Below, piece by piece: positions 26,573 through 35,514 of a stretch of 64,000 bases of DNA (positions within the stretch are counted from its first letter, which is position 1; the number at the start of each line of letters is the position of its first letter). The DNA is from Atopobium sp. (lineage in GTDB: Bacteria; Actinomycetota; Coriobacteriia; Coriobacteriales; Atopobiaceae), in NCBI GenBank assembly GCA_015258715.1, contig JABZHR010000001.1:248001-312000 (forward strand), in the 5' to 3' direction. A program made the translations under genes and the position numbers. The notes under the pieces were generated by a model that saw nothing but the letters and a program-made list of their open reading frames with translations, was not told the DNA's origin and did no database searches.

Positions 26573-27457
26573 TTAAGCGCGAGGCTCTTCTCCCCACCAG
26601 AACGTTGCAACAGTTCCAGGACCAGTATGAACGCCAATTGTTGCACCAATAGTAAAGATGTTGATATCGCCTGTCTGAGGAAGCTTTTCTTGAATAAGCT
26701 CTTTAACAGCCTGAGCATCAGAAGCACACTCGGAGTTAGAGATAAACACCTTACGCGCATAAGCATTTCCCTGCTCAGCAGTCTGAGTCATAATCTCAAC
26801 AACGCGAGCAATAGCTTTCTTCTTACCACGAGCCTTCTCTTTAACGGCCAAAGAGCCGTCAGCCTCAATATCCATAACAGGACAAATGTTAAGCATACCG
26901 CCAAGTAAGCCTGCTGTCTTAGAAATGCGACCACCACGAACAAAGAAGGTCAAATCTGTTGAGAAGAACCAGCCATACACGCGGTGACGTGCTTCTTTTG
27001 CCCATGCAACAACCTCGTCAAAAGACAGACCTTCATCGCGCTTATCGGCAAGACCATCTACCAAAAGACCATAACCAGAAGATGCCTGCAGAGAGTCAAT
27101 AACCTCAATCTTTCTGCCTGGGAACTCCTGCTCAATCTCTACTTTTGCCTGGCAAGCAGACTCATATGTTCCAGAAACGCCTGAGCTCAACGAAACATGA
27201 AGAACGTCTTTGCCCTCTTCCAGGAAAGGACGCCAGAAGGCCATGTACTCACCAATTGATACCTGCGAAGTGCGGCACTCAGCACCTGCAAGCATCTTTT
27301 TAAAGAGATCAGCTGGTGCATTAGTGCGACCAAAGTCATCCTTGCACTGAACACCATCAAGTTCGTAGTTGAAATATACGTATTTCACATCTCGTGACTG
27401 AAGGTACTCCTCACTTACATCGGCCGTAGAACAACAGGTCAAAACGTAGTTGGACAT
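26573..27457 (-). CDS. DegV family fatty-acid-binding protein (second copy)
   Basis: This 294-residue paralogue of the protein at 1957-2814 begins MSNYVLTCCSTADVSEEYL. It keeps SSGVSGTYESACQAK, DSLQASSGYGLLV, FFVRGGRISKTAGLLGG and the C-terminal IGVHTGPGTVATF. The N-terminal half differs from the first copy, which suggests a different lipid preference, as with FakB1 and FakB2 (inference). The ATG at 27457 has AAGGAGAC upstream, better than the ATG 14 codons earlier. It leads the alcohol dehydrogenase and EIIA genes. Confidence 0.9.
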   Translation of the reverse strand: MSNYVLTCCSTADVSEEYLQSRDVKYVYFNYELDGVQCKDDFGRTNAPADLFKKMLAGAECRTSQVSIGEYMAFWRPFLEEGKDVLHVSLSSGVSGTYESACQAKVEIEQEFPGRKIEVIDSLQASSGYGLLVDGLADKRDEGLSFDEVVAWAKEARHRVYGWFFSTDLTFFVRGGRISKTAGLLGGMLNICPVMDIEADGSLAVKEKARGKKKAIARVVEIMTQTAEQGNAYARKVFISNSECASDAQAVKELIQEKLPQTGDINIFTIGATIGVHTGPGTVATFWWGEEPRA

Positions 27458-27658
27458 ACAAGTCTCCTTGAAATATCTTCTTGCATAAAACAATCGCACA
27501 CACTTATTTTTCTTGCAGATGTGAGTATACTTCTAATCTCATTTTTATGCTGCTTGTGGGGTCCTTCAAGTGCAAAATCACGTATACTTGCACGCGTTTG
27601 ATTTTCTCAGAACACTACCTATACCTTAACTTTTACCTTCGACGGGAATGGATAGCGC

Positions 27659-28606
27659 GTGGCATCATCAGATCTTTCTACTAGAAACTCTTCCAGACTC
27701 ACACTAGATACTTCTTCTACGCTTGTATGGAAGTTTGCTCTTCTTATCTGCGCGCTTATCTGGGGCGGGTCATTTGTCGTTATCAAAGATGCAATTAGTT
27801 ATATCTCGGCAGCTTGGCTTATGACCTTACGTTTTGTCTTTGCCGTAGGTATTGTTGCCATCATCTTTAGAAAAAAACTTAAAGAACACTTGAATGTCAC
27901 ACATATCAAATACGGCGTGCTCTTAGGCGTTCTTAACGGTCTAGGATTTCTGTTCCAAAATGGAGCTCTTGCTTATACCACTGCAGGTAAAGCTGCTTTT
28001 ATTGCATCAATTTATTGCGCGATGATTCCGTTTGTAAACTGGCTCATTGCAAAGAAAAAACCTCATGGAACCAGTATTTTTGCAGCCTTTTTATGCGTAG
28101 CTGGCATTGGTCTTATCTCACTGGGCACTGATTTTTCGTTCTCGTTTGGCTTGGGCGAGCAGATGACATTGCTCTCAGCCATTATTTTTGCCTTCGTTTT
28201 TGTGCTTACTGCCGAGCTTGCTCACAAATACGACATCATCACACTTACGGTGGTGCAGCTTGGCGTGAGCGCCCTTCCCTGCCTTGCCTACGCGCTTTGC
28301 TTTGAAACGGTTCCCAATTTTGCGGCACTGCCCATAAATGCCTGGGTTGCCCTCGCCTACATCACTCTTATTGCAACCGCACTGACTGGTGTTTTGCAGA
28401 ACCGCGCACAGAAGTCAGTTACTCCTGTTCAGGCCTCACTAATAATTTCTCTGGACAGTATTTTTGCAGCAGTTTTTGGCGTGATCTTCCTTGCTGAGGT
28501 TATTACCCCCACAATCTTCCTTGGCTTTATTGTTATCTTTGTTGCAATCTTTATCAGCGAGCTTGGCGAGAAACCCGCAGAGCCCCAAACCCCTTCAGAA
28601 AGCTAA
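27659..28606 (+). CDS. EamA/DMT family transporter
   Basis: The 315-residue membrane protein has ten hydrophobic helices in two EamA repeats. The first repeat starts with LLICALIWGGSFVVIKDAI; the second includes LIISLDSIFAAVFGVIFLAE. These proteins export metabolites or amino acids; the substrate is unknown. The start is taken as GTG at 27659; the upstream GGGAATGGATAGCGC gives only modest ribosome-binding support. The hydrophilic tail Gly-Glu-Lys-Pro is encoded by a TGGCGAGAAACCC repeat. Confidence 0.9.
   Translation: MASSDLSTRNSSRLTLDTSSTLVWKFALLICALIWGGSFVVIKDAISYISAAWLMTLRFVFAVGIVAIIFRKKLKEHLNVTHIKYGVLLGVLNGLGFLFQNGALAYTTAGKAAFIASIYCAMIPFVNWLIAKKKPHGTSIFAAFLCVAGIGLISLGTDFSFSFGLGEQMTLLSAIIFAFVFVLTAELAHKYDIITLTVVQLGVSALPCLAYALCFETVPNFAALPINAWVALAYITLIATALTGVLQNRAQKSVTPVQASLIISLDSIFAAVFGVIFLAEVITPTIFLGFIVIFVAIFISELGEKPAEPQTPSES
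28564..28576 (+). repeat. TGGCGAGAAACCC repeat copy
   Basis: This is an exact 13-mer in the last codons of the EamA transporter gene, read as Gly-Glu-Lys-Pro. Confidence 0.8.
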
Positions 28607-28634
28607 GGCTCTCTATACAACACGACCCTAAACA

Positions 28635-28660
28635 AAAAGCCCGCAGACGCGGGCTTTTTT
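28635..28660. terminator. Bidirectional terminator between eamA and nrdG
   Basis: AAAAGCCCGC/GCGGGCTTTT forms a perfect 10-bp stem with a 4-nt loop. T-runs on both strands fit use by both convergent genes. Confidence 0.9.
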
Positions 28661-28677
28661 ATTGCGCTTTGGAGCTC

Positions 28678-29220
28678 TTACATCTCACGAGAGCTCAGCA
28701 TAGGTCCATCGGACCAAAGTGTAATCTCACCTGAAGCAAGCGTTTTAGGAACATCAATAAGACGCTGGTTGGAAGAGCCTCTAAAACGCAAGGTAATATC
28801 GTGGAGACTCTGGACCCATGGACCGTCTACGAGAACATCAATACAAGACAGAATGCGGTCAGTGTACTCTGTGTGCCACTTTCCCTCGGTCAGCTGATCC
28901 CAAGTGTGACCCGAATACATCCAAATGCTCTTTTGCGGGTAGGTAGCTCTGACCTTCTCGACAAACTCAACAAGACCTTCTTGGTTTTCTGGCTCAAAAG
29001 GCTCTCCACCAAGGATGGAAAGACCGTTGATATAGACAGGTGCAAGAGAGTCAATAATCTCTTGCTCAACTTCTGGAGTAAACTCTCCGCCGCTCTTGAA
29101 GTCCCACGCCTCGTAATTAAAGCAACCTTCACAGTGCAGACGGCAGCCTGAAACAAACAGAGTTGTTCTTACGCCAACACCATTTGCAATATCTGAAAAC
29201 TTAATATTTGAATAGTTCAT
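28678..29220 (-). CDS. nrdG: Anaerobic ribonucleotide reductase activating protein
   Basis: This radical SAM enzyme installs the glycyl radical on NrdD. Its 180 residues have the iron-sulfur motif C-x3-C-x2-C in SGCRLHCEGCFN and the GGEPF SAM-binding motif. The ATG at 29220 gives the typical NrdG start (MNYSNIKFSDIANGVGVRTTLF). It follows nrdD on the same strand, but a terminator and a leader hairpin separate them, so its expression may be set below that of nrdD. Confidence 0.95.
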   Translation of the reverse strand: MNYSNIKFSDIANGVGVRTTLFVSGCRLHCEGCFNYEAWDFKSGGEFTPEVEQEIIDSLAPVYINGLSILGGEPFEPENQEGLVEFVEKVRATYPQKSIWMYSGHTWDQLTEGKWHTEYTDRILSCIDVLVDGPWVQSLHDITLRFRGSSNQRLIDVPKTLASGEITLWSDGPMLSSREM

Positions 29221-29235
29221 ACATAACCTTTGATG

Positions 29236-29264
29236 GGTAACTTCCACATATTGTGGATGTTACC
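29236..29264 (-). other. Leader hairpin before nrdG
   Basis: GGTAAC-TCCAC pairs with GTGGA-GTTACC (one mismatch between blocks, loop ATATT). It lies 16 bp before the nrdG start. It has no T-run, so control of translation or mRNA stability is more likely than termination. Confidence 0.5.
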
Positions 29265-29273
29265 TGATAGAGA

Positions 29274-29316
29274 TAATAAAAACGAGCAGAAGGGCCAAGG
29301 CGCTCTTCTGCTCGTT
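29274..29316 (-). terminator. Intrinsic terminator between nrdD and nrdG
   Basis: The perfect 12-bp stem AACGAGCAGAAG/CTTCTGCTCGTT with a 12-nt loop is followed on the minus strand by TTTTTATT. It lies 18 bp after the nrdD stop. Confidence 0.85.
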
Positions 29317-29333
29317 TGTCTAGTACATAAATC

Positions 29334-31556
29334 TTAGAGGTGAAGGACGCGGTCCTTGATCTCCTGGGTACGGCCCTGGTTCCAGAACTGGGTACCAATA
29401 TAGCCGCAGGTACGACGAGCAACGTTCATCTTGGTCTGGTCACGGTTGCCGCAGTGTGGGCACTCCCAAACCAGCTTGCCGTCCTCCTCAACAATATGAA
29501 TCTCACCGTCATAACCGCACTCCTGGCAGAAGTCAGACTTGGTGTTGAGCTCTGCATACATGATGTGGTCATAGATGAACTGCATGACGCTGAGAACGGC
29601 CTCGATGTTGTCCTGCATGTTAGGAACCTCAACGTAAGAGATTGCTCCACCTGGGGAAAGACGCTGGAACTCAGACTCAAACTGGAGCTTCTGGAATGCG
29701 TCAATCTCTTCTGCAACGTGGACGTGGTAGCTGTTGGTGATGTAGCCCTTGTCGGTAATGCCTGGGATAACACCAAAGCGACGCTGAAGTGCCTTAGCAA
29801 ACTTGTAGGTAGTGGACTCAAGAGGAGTTCCGTAGAGGGAGTAATCGATATCCTCTGCTTCTTTCCACTCGGTGCACTTATCGTTCATGTGCTGCATAAC
29901 CTGGAGTGCAAATGGAGTTGCCTCTTTGTCAGTGTGGCTGTGACCAGTCATAGCCTTAACGCACTCATACAGGCCTGCATAACCAAGGGAGATAGTGGAA
30001 TATCCGCCGTAAAGCAGAGGATCGATAACCTCGCCCTTGTCCAGACGAGCAAGTGCGCCGTACTGCCAAAGGATAGGAGCAGCATCAGACAGGGTGCCCT
30101 TCAGGCGATCGTGACGAGCACGAAGTGCACGATGGCAAAGCTCAAGACGTTCATCAAAGATCTTCCAGAACTTGTCCATATCACGACCAGCAGAAAGAGC
30201 AACGTCAGGAAGGTTGATAGTTACAACACCCTGGTTGAAGCGGCCATAGTACTTAGGCTTGTTTGGCTCATAGTTCTTAGCGCGAGCAACGTTGTTGAAG
30301 CCATTACCAGAACGGTCTGGAGTTAGGAAGGAACGGCAACCCATGCAGGTGAAGGTATCGCCCTCGCCTTCCTTCTCGCCCTTAGAAAGCTTGTACTCCT
30401 TCATCTTCTTCTCAGAGATGTAGTCAGGAACAAGACGGCGAGCGGTGCACTTTGCAGCCATCTGGGTGAGGTAGTAGTACTTGGAATCCTCGTAAACGTT
30501 GTCCTCTTCAAGAACGTAGATGAGCTTAGGGAATGCAGGAGTAATCCAGACACCCTCCTCGTTCTTTACGCCCTGGTAACGCTGACGGAGCATCTCTTCA
30601 ATGATGAGTGCAAGGTCCTGCTTCTCCTGCTCATTCTTTGCCTCGTTGAGGTACATGAAGACGGTAATGAAAGGAGCCTGACCATTGGTGGTCATGAGGG
30701 TGACAACCTGGTACTGAATGGTCTGAACGCCACGAGAAACCTCGTCACGAAGGCGCTTCTCAACCATCTCGTTGAGCTGCTCAGCAGAGAGCTCAACACC
30801 GACGGAGTTCATCTCCTCCATAACGGTCTTGCGAATCTTCTTACGAGAAACATCAACAAAAGGAGCAAGGTGAGCCAAGGAGATGGACTGACCACCGTAC
30901 TGGCAGGATGCTACCTGAGCAATGATCTGAGTTGCAATGTTGCATGCCGTAGAGAAGCTGTGTGGACGCTCAATCAGAGTACCGGAGATAACAGTGCCGT
31001 TCTGCAGCATGTCATCAAGGTTGATGAGGTCACAGTTGTGCATGTGCTGTGCAAAGTAATCGGAATCGTGGAAGTGGATAAGACCCTCGTTGTGAGCAGC
31101 AACAATATCCTCTGGAAGGAGCTCACGCTGAACGAGGTCCTTAGAAACCTCACCAGCCATGTAGTCACGCTGAACAGAAACAACGGTAGGGTTCTTGTTG
31201 GAGTTCTCCTGCTTGACTTCCTCGTTGTTGCACTCAATCAGAGACAGAATCTTGTCATCGGTGGTGTTCTTGTGACGCTTCTGGTTCTGAATGTAGCGGT
31301 AAATGATGTACTTACGAGCAACCTCAAAGCGGTCAAGAGCCATGAGCTGATCCTCGACAAGGTCCTGGACCTCCTCGACGGTAACGGTGTGTCCAGCCTT
31401 CTCACACTCATCGGTAACGTTGAGGGAAGCAAACTGAATCTCGCGCTCAGTCAGGCGCTGATCCTCAGGGACCTCTGCGTTAGCCTTAGCGATTGCGTTA
31501 ACAATCTTCTCTACCTCGAAGGTGACCTCTGAGCCATTGCGCTTGATAATCTTCAT
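29334..31556 (-). CDS. nrdD: Anaerobic ribonucleoside-triphosphate reductase
   Basis: This glycyl radical enzyme makes deoxynucleotides without oxygen. Its 740 residues start with an ATP-cone (KIIKRNGSEVTFEVEKIVNAI). The catalytic core includes FTCMGCRSFL. The C-terminal zinc site is CQECGYDG plus CPHCGNRD, and the radical site is RTCGYIGTQFWNQGR. The ATG at 31556 has AAGGAG 8 bp upstream. Two NrdR boxes lie upstream. No aerobic reductase is in the window. Confidence 0.96.
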   Translation of the reverse strand: MKIIKRNGSEVTFEVEKIVNAIAKANAEVPEDQRLTEREIQFASLNVTDECEKAGHTVTVEEVQDLVEDQLMALDRFEVARKYIIYRYIQNQKRHKNTTDDKILSLIECNNEEVKQENSNKNPTVVSVQRDYMAGEVSKDLVQRELLPEDIVAAHNEGLIHFHDSDYFAQHMHNCDLINLDDMLQNGTVISGTLIERPHSFSTACNIATQIIAQVASCQYGGQSISLAHLAPFVDVSRKKIRKTVMEEMNSVGVELSAEQLNEMVEKRLRDEVSRGVQTIQYQVVTLMTTNGQAPFITVFMYLNEAKNEQEKQDLALIIEEMLRQRYQGVKNEEGVWITPAFPKLIYVLEEDNVYEDSKYYYLTQMAAKCTARRLVPDYISEKKMKEYKLSKGEKEGEGDTFTCMGCRSFLTPDRSGNGFNNVARAKNYEPNKPKYYGRFNQGVVTINLPDVALSAGRDMDKFWKIFDERLELCHRALRARHDRLKGTLSDAAPILWQYGALARLDKGEVIDPLLYGGYSTISLGYAGLYECVKAMTGHSHTDKEATPFALQVMQHMNDKCTEWKEAEDIDYSLYGTPLESTTYKFAKALQRRFGVIPGITDKGYITNSYHVHVAEEIDAFQKLQFESEFQRLSPGGAISYVEVPNMQDNIEAVLSVMQFIYDHIMYAELNTKSDFCQECGYDGEIHIVEEDGKLVWECPHCGNRDQTKMNVARRTCGYIGTQFWNQGRTQEIKDRVLHL

Positions 31557-31690
31557 GTGCAAACTCCTTGAACAAACGTTGGTGAAAGCAACGCTTTCAT
31601 GCGTGTTTAATTGGATTATCACTGCGGTTCCTAAGCTTTTGCCTAAGCGAAGTGGTTGGGAACCCGCTTGTGTGATGGGAACTACTATGC
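31557..31690 (-). other. nrdD leader region
   Basis: This 134-bp stretch lies between the NrdR boxes and nrdD. It contains short complementary stretches (AACGCTTTCA region, CCTAAGC/GCTTAGG) but no recognisable riboswitch or gene. Confidence 0.4.
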
Positions 31691-31706
31691 CACAACTTAT
31701 AGTGTT
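31691..31706. promoter_or_regulatory. NrdR box, proximal
   Basis: CCACAACTTATAGTGT; on the minus strand ACACTATAAGTTGTGG. It matches about 13 of 16 positions of the NrdR consensus acaCwAtATaTwGtgt. NrdR represses ribonucleotide reductase genes when dATP is high. Confidence 0.7.
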
Positions 31707-31722
31707 TGGGTTCGAGAACTAT

Positions 31723-31738
31723 AACAATATATTGTGAA
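31723..31738. promoter_or_regulatory. NrdR box, distal
   Basis: TAACAATATATTGTGA; on the minus strand TCACAATATATTGTTA. All strongly conserved positions of the consensus are kept. It is 32 bp from the proximal box start to start, the three-turn spacing typical of paired NrdR sites. Confidence 0.78.
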
Positions 31739-31944
31739 ATTTCCACACGAATACAAAATTATGTATTGACACATTACGGCAACCAATATCTCTGCAGGTA
31801 GAAAATTAGCTAAAAACTTCGCTAATTACAAAATTTATTAATGGTCAAAAAATAATTCGATTTTTTGTAAGTAGGCATTCGTCGCCTTTCACAAATGCGC
31901 CACAATTCACCCCTCAGCACTCACTTTTGTTGAGCGTTTGGGGA
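31739..31944. other. AT-rich intergenic stretch without recognised genes
   Basis: This stretch of about 200 bp is markedly AT-rich, with no open frame of note. A TTGACA at about 31767 on the plus strand has no obvious -10 partner and no gene follows. Nothing else is supported. Confidence 0.4.
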
Positions 31945-31974
31945 CTAAAAAAGCCGACACGAAATGTCGGCTTT
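31945..31974 (-). terminator. Intrinsic terminator after the GlfT-like gene
   Basis: The perfect 10-bp stem AAAGCCGACA/TGTCGGCTTT with loop CGAAA is followed by TTTTTT on the minus strand. Confidence 0.88.
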
Positions 31975-31979
31975 GGTGG

Positions 31980-32969
31980 CTAGTCTAGTGGAGGCTGTGG
32001 ACGCCAAGTTGCGTCTTTATAGATAAGGCGTGCATCCTTCCAGCCCTTTATAAGGCGAGAAAGGCCAGACGAGAAGTGTGCTCTGTCTACCAAAATGAGT
32101 CGAATAATCTCTTTTGCAAAGGTCAGAGCGGTGCCAACACCAAAGAGCACAGGGTTGTAATCACCGTGAACCTGGAAGTAACGGGCAATATAGCCGCGGT
32201 TACGTGTGATGTAATAGCGCGTCATATCAGAGGTTGAATTAAGCTGACGCACAGAACCAATACTCTGACCAGGAACTTCTCGACATCTTGAAAGAACAAA
32301 ATCTGGAATCAAAATAGGCTGCGTTACCTTGCTGGCCAAATAGCCATATAAGGCGTCATCCCAGTAGATAAAGAAACGCGCATCAGGTAGGCCAATCTTT
32401 TGCACTACAGAGCGCTTAAAGCAGGCACCCTCAAAGCACATAACATTACATTCGCGGTACGCAACGCCATCAAAACCAGCCTTTGCCAGCGGATTATAGA
32501 TGCCCAAAGCGGTACTAAAACGATACTGCCAGAAGAAAGGACCACCATCAAAGTCGTAGCGCTGACCCTGAATGACCTCGGCCTTGTCTGACCATGCGTC
32601 AAGCTTATCAAGACCATCAGGCAGCACAGCTACGTCATCATCCATAACCCAGAACCACTCGGCACCCAGCTCGTAGCCTACGCGCACACCCTCAGAGAAA
32701 CCGCCGGAGCCTCCAGTATTTTGCTCCATAGGGACGTAACACACGCGATTAGTGCCACCGTGAGCGTCGGGATCATCAATGGTTTCTCCCCACGTAGTTT
32801 TGACCGTCTCCGAAAACTCCGACACAAGCGAGGCTGTCTCAGAGGAGTTTTCGTTGTCCACAACAATGATGCGCCATGGAGCCTGCGTGAGCTGCGTAAT
32901 GGAATTGAGCAGGTTGGAAAGCAGTTCCTGGCGTTTGAAGGTAACTATGACAAGAGCAGTGCGCTTCAT
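31980..32969 (-). CDS. GT2 glycosyltransferase, galactofuranosyltransferase-like
   Basis: The 329-residue GT-A enzyme begins TALVIVTFKRQELLSNLL. It has VVDNENS, the QNTGGSGGFSEGVRVG block and the metal motif MDDDV, a combination typical of GlfT-like galactofuranosyl or rhamnosyl transferases. It probably adds sugars to a cell-envelope polysaccharide on the cytoplasmic side. It is divergent from another GT2 gene at 33043, and terminates at its own hairpin. The sugar specificity is inference. Confidence 0.88.
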   Translation of the reverse strand: MKRTALVIVTFKRQELLSNLLNSITQLTQAPWRIIVVDNENSSETASLVSEFSETVKTTWGETIDDPDAHGGTNRVCYVPMEQNTGGSGGFSEGVRVGYELGAEWFWVMDDDVAVLPDGLDKLDAWSDKAEVIQGQRYDFDGGPFFWQYRFSTALGIYNPLAKAGFDGVAYRECNVMCFEGACFKRSVVQKIGLPDARFFIYWDDALYGYLASKVTQPILIPDFVLSRCREVPGQSIGSVRQLNSTSDMTRYYITRNRGYIARYFQVHGDYNPVLFGVGTALTFAKEIIRLILVDRAHFSSGLSRLIKGWKDARLIYKDATWRPQPPLD

Positions 32970-33042
32970 ATTTCCCCAAAATGTGACTTCGTGAGTGGGT
33001 GAGTGCCTATATAGTATAGAGCAGCAATCAAAAGGAGTTTAG

Positions 33043-34209
33043 ATGAGTCACACGCAAAACCGCCAACCTTTGGTTTCTCTTGTTGTGCCCATATACAACG
33101 TTGCAGACTATCTGGAGCAATGCCTGGCAAGTATTCAATCACAGAGCTACACAAACCTGGAGATTATCTGCCTAAACGATGGCTCAACTGACTCGTCTTT
33201 AGCTCTTTTGGAAGCATACGCTGCCCGTGATGGTCGCATTATCATCATTGACAAGGAAAATGAGGGTTACGGAGCAACGTGTAATCGTGGCATTGCCGCA
33301 GCTCATGGCACATGGGTGGGAATTGTTGAGCCTGACGATTACCTTGAGCCAACTATGGTTCAAGAGCTTGTTGATCTTATCCAGGCAAACGGCGGAGAAA
33401 GCCAGGTAGATATTGCCCGCTCTGCCTATTGGCGCGTGTTTGGTAACCAGAAAAATGGCCGTGCGGGAGCAAAGTCGCAGTTTAGAGCTGCTGCCGGCGC
33501 TGCCGAGTACAGAGTTCCCTGCGCATATAAGGGCCGCGTCAAACCCAAGCAGCAGCCTTGTTCAATTGATCAGATGGCACAACTTCTGCTGCACCATCCT
33601 GCCATTTGGACGGCGCTCTATCGCAAGGAATTCTTGACCCAGAACAACATAAACTTCAAAGAAGTCCCAGGTGCAGGCTGGGTGGACAATCCCTTCCTCA
33701 TTGCCTCGCATTGCTGCGGAGCTCGCATAGTGTACGCAGACTCTGCGCTCTACAACTATCGCGAGAATGGCTATGCAGAAGCCGCTACCTTTGCGCAGCG
33801 TCAGCCTAAAATTCCGCTTGAGCGCTGGAACGACATGATGGATGTTGTGGACGCACGCAACATTACCTCAGACGTGGTACTCAACGCGCTCACACTGCGC
33901 GGCATCAACTATGCGCTGCTTACAAAAGACGCGCTTACCTGGCGAGAAGAACATGATGCTGCAGGTGAGGTTGACTCAGAAGTGCACGATCTTCTCGCCA
34001 AGAGCTTTGGGCGCATGGACGCAAAGCGCGTGTTTGAAAACCCATCAATCTCAGGCTCTGGAAAAGCTTTCTTTGCACAGGTACGAGGTATTGCTCTGCC
34101 AAAAGATAACAAGTTTGCACGCTATGCATATCTAGCCAAAGAGGGATTTTTCCGTGTCAAAAATGACGGCATAGCACAGACGTTTAAATCGCTTATGGAC
34201 AGGCGTTAA
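33043..34209 (+). CDS. GT2 family glycosyltransferase
   Basis: The 388-residue protein has an N-terminal GT2 domain (LVSLVVPIYNVADYLEQCL, LNDGSTDSSL, NEGYGATCNRGIAAAHGTWVGIVEPDDYLEP with the acidic DD pair) and a C-terminal region without membrane helices. AAAGGAG lies 6 bp before the ATG. It probably acts in capsule or wall polysaccharide synthesis with the neighbouring transferases. The acceptor and donor are unknown. It is monocistronic, divergent from the GlfT-like gene. Confidence 0.92.
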   Translation: MSHTQNRQPLVSLVVPIYNVADYLEQCLASIQSQSYTNLEIICLNDGSTDSSLALLEAYAARDGRIIIIDKENEGYGATCNRGIAAAHGTWVGIVEPDDYLEPTMVQELVDLIQANGGESQVDIARSAYWRVFGNQKNGRAGAKSQFRAAAGAAEYRVPCAYKGRVKPKQQPCSIDQMAQLLLHHPAIWTALYRKEFLTQNNINFKEVPGAGWVDNPFLIASHCCGARIVYADSALYNYRENGYAEAATFAQRQPKIPLERWNDMMDVVDARNITSDVVLNALTLRGINYALLTKDALTWREEHDAAGEVDSEVHDLLAKSFGRMDAKRVFENPSISGSGKAFFAQVRGIALPKDNKFARYAYLAKEGFFRVKNDGIAQTFKSLMDRR

Positions 34210-34235
34210 GACTGGCCCTAAAGACTGGCTCTAAA
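34210..34235. repeat. 13-bp tandem duplication after a GT2 gene
   Basis: GACTGGCCCTAAA is directly followed by GACTGGCTCTAAA, overlapping the stop codon of the glycosyltransferase gene by its first base. Confidence 0.7.
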
Positions 34236-34302
34236 CACAAATCGCCAGGCTACTCTAGAATCACACGCTCAATTTTTAATGTTGCTTATGTGTCGCTGCG
34301 GC

Positions 34303-35343
34303 TTATACAAGTGGAATGCGCATAAAACGTGCATACCATACGGCTCTACGTACATAGGCATAACGAGCTCGTGTTGTAGTAGACAAAATAGCACCAAGCA
34401 AGGCATGAGCTACCAGTCGCGGAGAAGTTGCTTCAGTGACAATAAGGTGCGCTACAGGATTAGAAAGAATCTTGACAATATAGTTTTCTTTTTCCTCATG
34501 GTTGAGCTGGGATTCTTCGTTGAATACAGGATACATATTCATAAGAAGTTTGCTGATCAGGTAGCGACTAATCAACTTTTGAACTTTTTTGGAGTTTGCA
34601 AAGCCAAGATGCTTGGCAAGAGCCATGAGCGCCTGACGCTCCTGAGTAAGCTTGTCCATAGAAGCTGCAATGGTTTCTTCTTCCTTGGAAGATTTTGCTG
34701 GTACATCAACAAAAATTGCTTCTGGGGCGTACGTAACATGTTTTGCAATCTCAAAACAGTAGCCAACAAAATTGCACTCGCCATCAGTCTCTGGCTCATG
34801 CTTAATCTCGGTCAAAATACGCGTTGAGCACAGCTTTCCGCTCATAGACGTCAAATAAGGAAGCTGCGACTCTTCAAATACCTGCAACAATGCAGAAGCT
34901 TTTGAACCAAAAACCTTTTTGCATTCCATAGGTGAATTGGCGGTTTTCATATGCGCAATAACAATATCAGCCGCTTTAGGTGAACCAACAGGACCCAAAG
35001 CGGTAGCTGCAGAATAAAGCTCCTGCAAAAGGTGGGAGTTAAACCTATAAGAAGGCTCAGTGGTAAGCGTATAGGCTCCGCGAGCACGACCCTGAGCAAT
35101 CTCAAGTGCAACAAAATGGCTAATGCCCGATTGGCACAAGACATCTAGACGAGGCTCTTGATTGGCAAGGTTATCTAACATGCGAGCAATCTGGGGATCG
35201 GAGCTGTTGTCAACGATGATGAGCTCCCAATGAGGATATGTCTGCTCTTGAAGTTGCCTAATGACCGTTCTAATAGCATCAGCATCATTATCAGCAGCCA
35301 TGAGAACCGAAATCATATGTGGATTGTATGAGCGCTCGTGCAT
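34303..35343 (-). CDS. GT2-fold protein with degenerate catalytic motif
   Basis: The 346-residue protein starts with a GT2-like segment (ISVLMAADNDADAIRTVIRQLQEQTYPHWELIIVDNSSD), so the nucleotide-sugar half of the GT-A fold is recognisable. Where an active enzyme has an acidic metal-binding triplet after ARGAYT, this one reads TTEPSY, lacking the usual aspartates. The C-terminal half is helical and of unknown type. It may be an inactive paralogue or a sugar-binding partner. It sits among active transferases and an LCP-like gene. Confidence 0.7.
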   Translation of the reverse strand: MHERSYNPHMISVLMAADNDADAIRTVIRQLQEQTYPHWELIIVDNSSDPQIARMLDNLANQEPRLDVLCQSGISHFVALEIAQGRARGAYTLTTEPSYRFNSHLLQELYSAATALGPVGSPKAADIVIAHMKTANSPMECKKVFGSKASALLQVFEESQLPYLTSMSGKLCSTRILTEIKHEPETDGECNFVGYCFEIAKHVTYAPEAIFVDVPAKSSKEEETIAASMDKLTQERQALMALAKHLGFANSKKVQKLISRYLISKLLMNMYPVFNEESQLNHEEKENYIVKILSNPVAHLIVTEATSPRLVAHALLGAILSTTTRARYAYVRRAVWYARFMRIPLV

Positions 35344-35433
35344 TCCACATCCCCCAAACTGGTCCTAAATTTTAGATACCAGTTTACTCATAAAAAGTGA
35401 ATTAAAAAGACATTTTTATTCTATCAAAATCTC

Positions 35434-35466
35434 TCCACATAACGTGTTTAACTGCTGTTATGTGGA
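35434..35466. terminator. Inverted repeat between the LCP-like and GT2-like genes
   Basis: TCCACATAAC/GTTATGTGGA is a perfect 10-bp stem with a 13-nt loop. On the minus strand only a weak T-rich tract (ATTTTG) follows, so it may be a weak terminator for the LCP-like gene or an operator. Confidence 0.5.
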
Positions 35467-35514
35467 CATCTGACCGTTTTGTAGGGGCGGCGCTACACAC
35501 AATGCTCATAACGT

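Noticed and set aside
29340..30326. 328-codon plus-strand frame opposite nrdD
   Set aside because: It is the antisense shadow of nrdD; no ribosome-binding site and no protein-like domain.
30870..31532. 220-codon plus-strand frame opposite nrdD
   Set aside because: Antisense shadow of nrdD, with composition caused by its codon use.
31767..31800. Plus-strand promoter starting with TTGACA
   Set aside because: There is no -10 at proper distance and no plus-strand gene follows.
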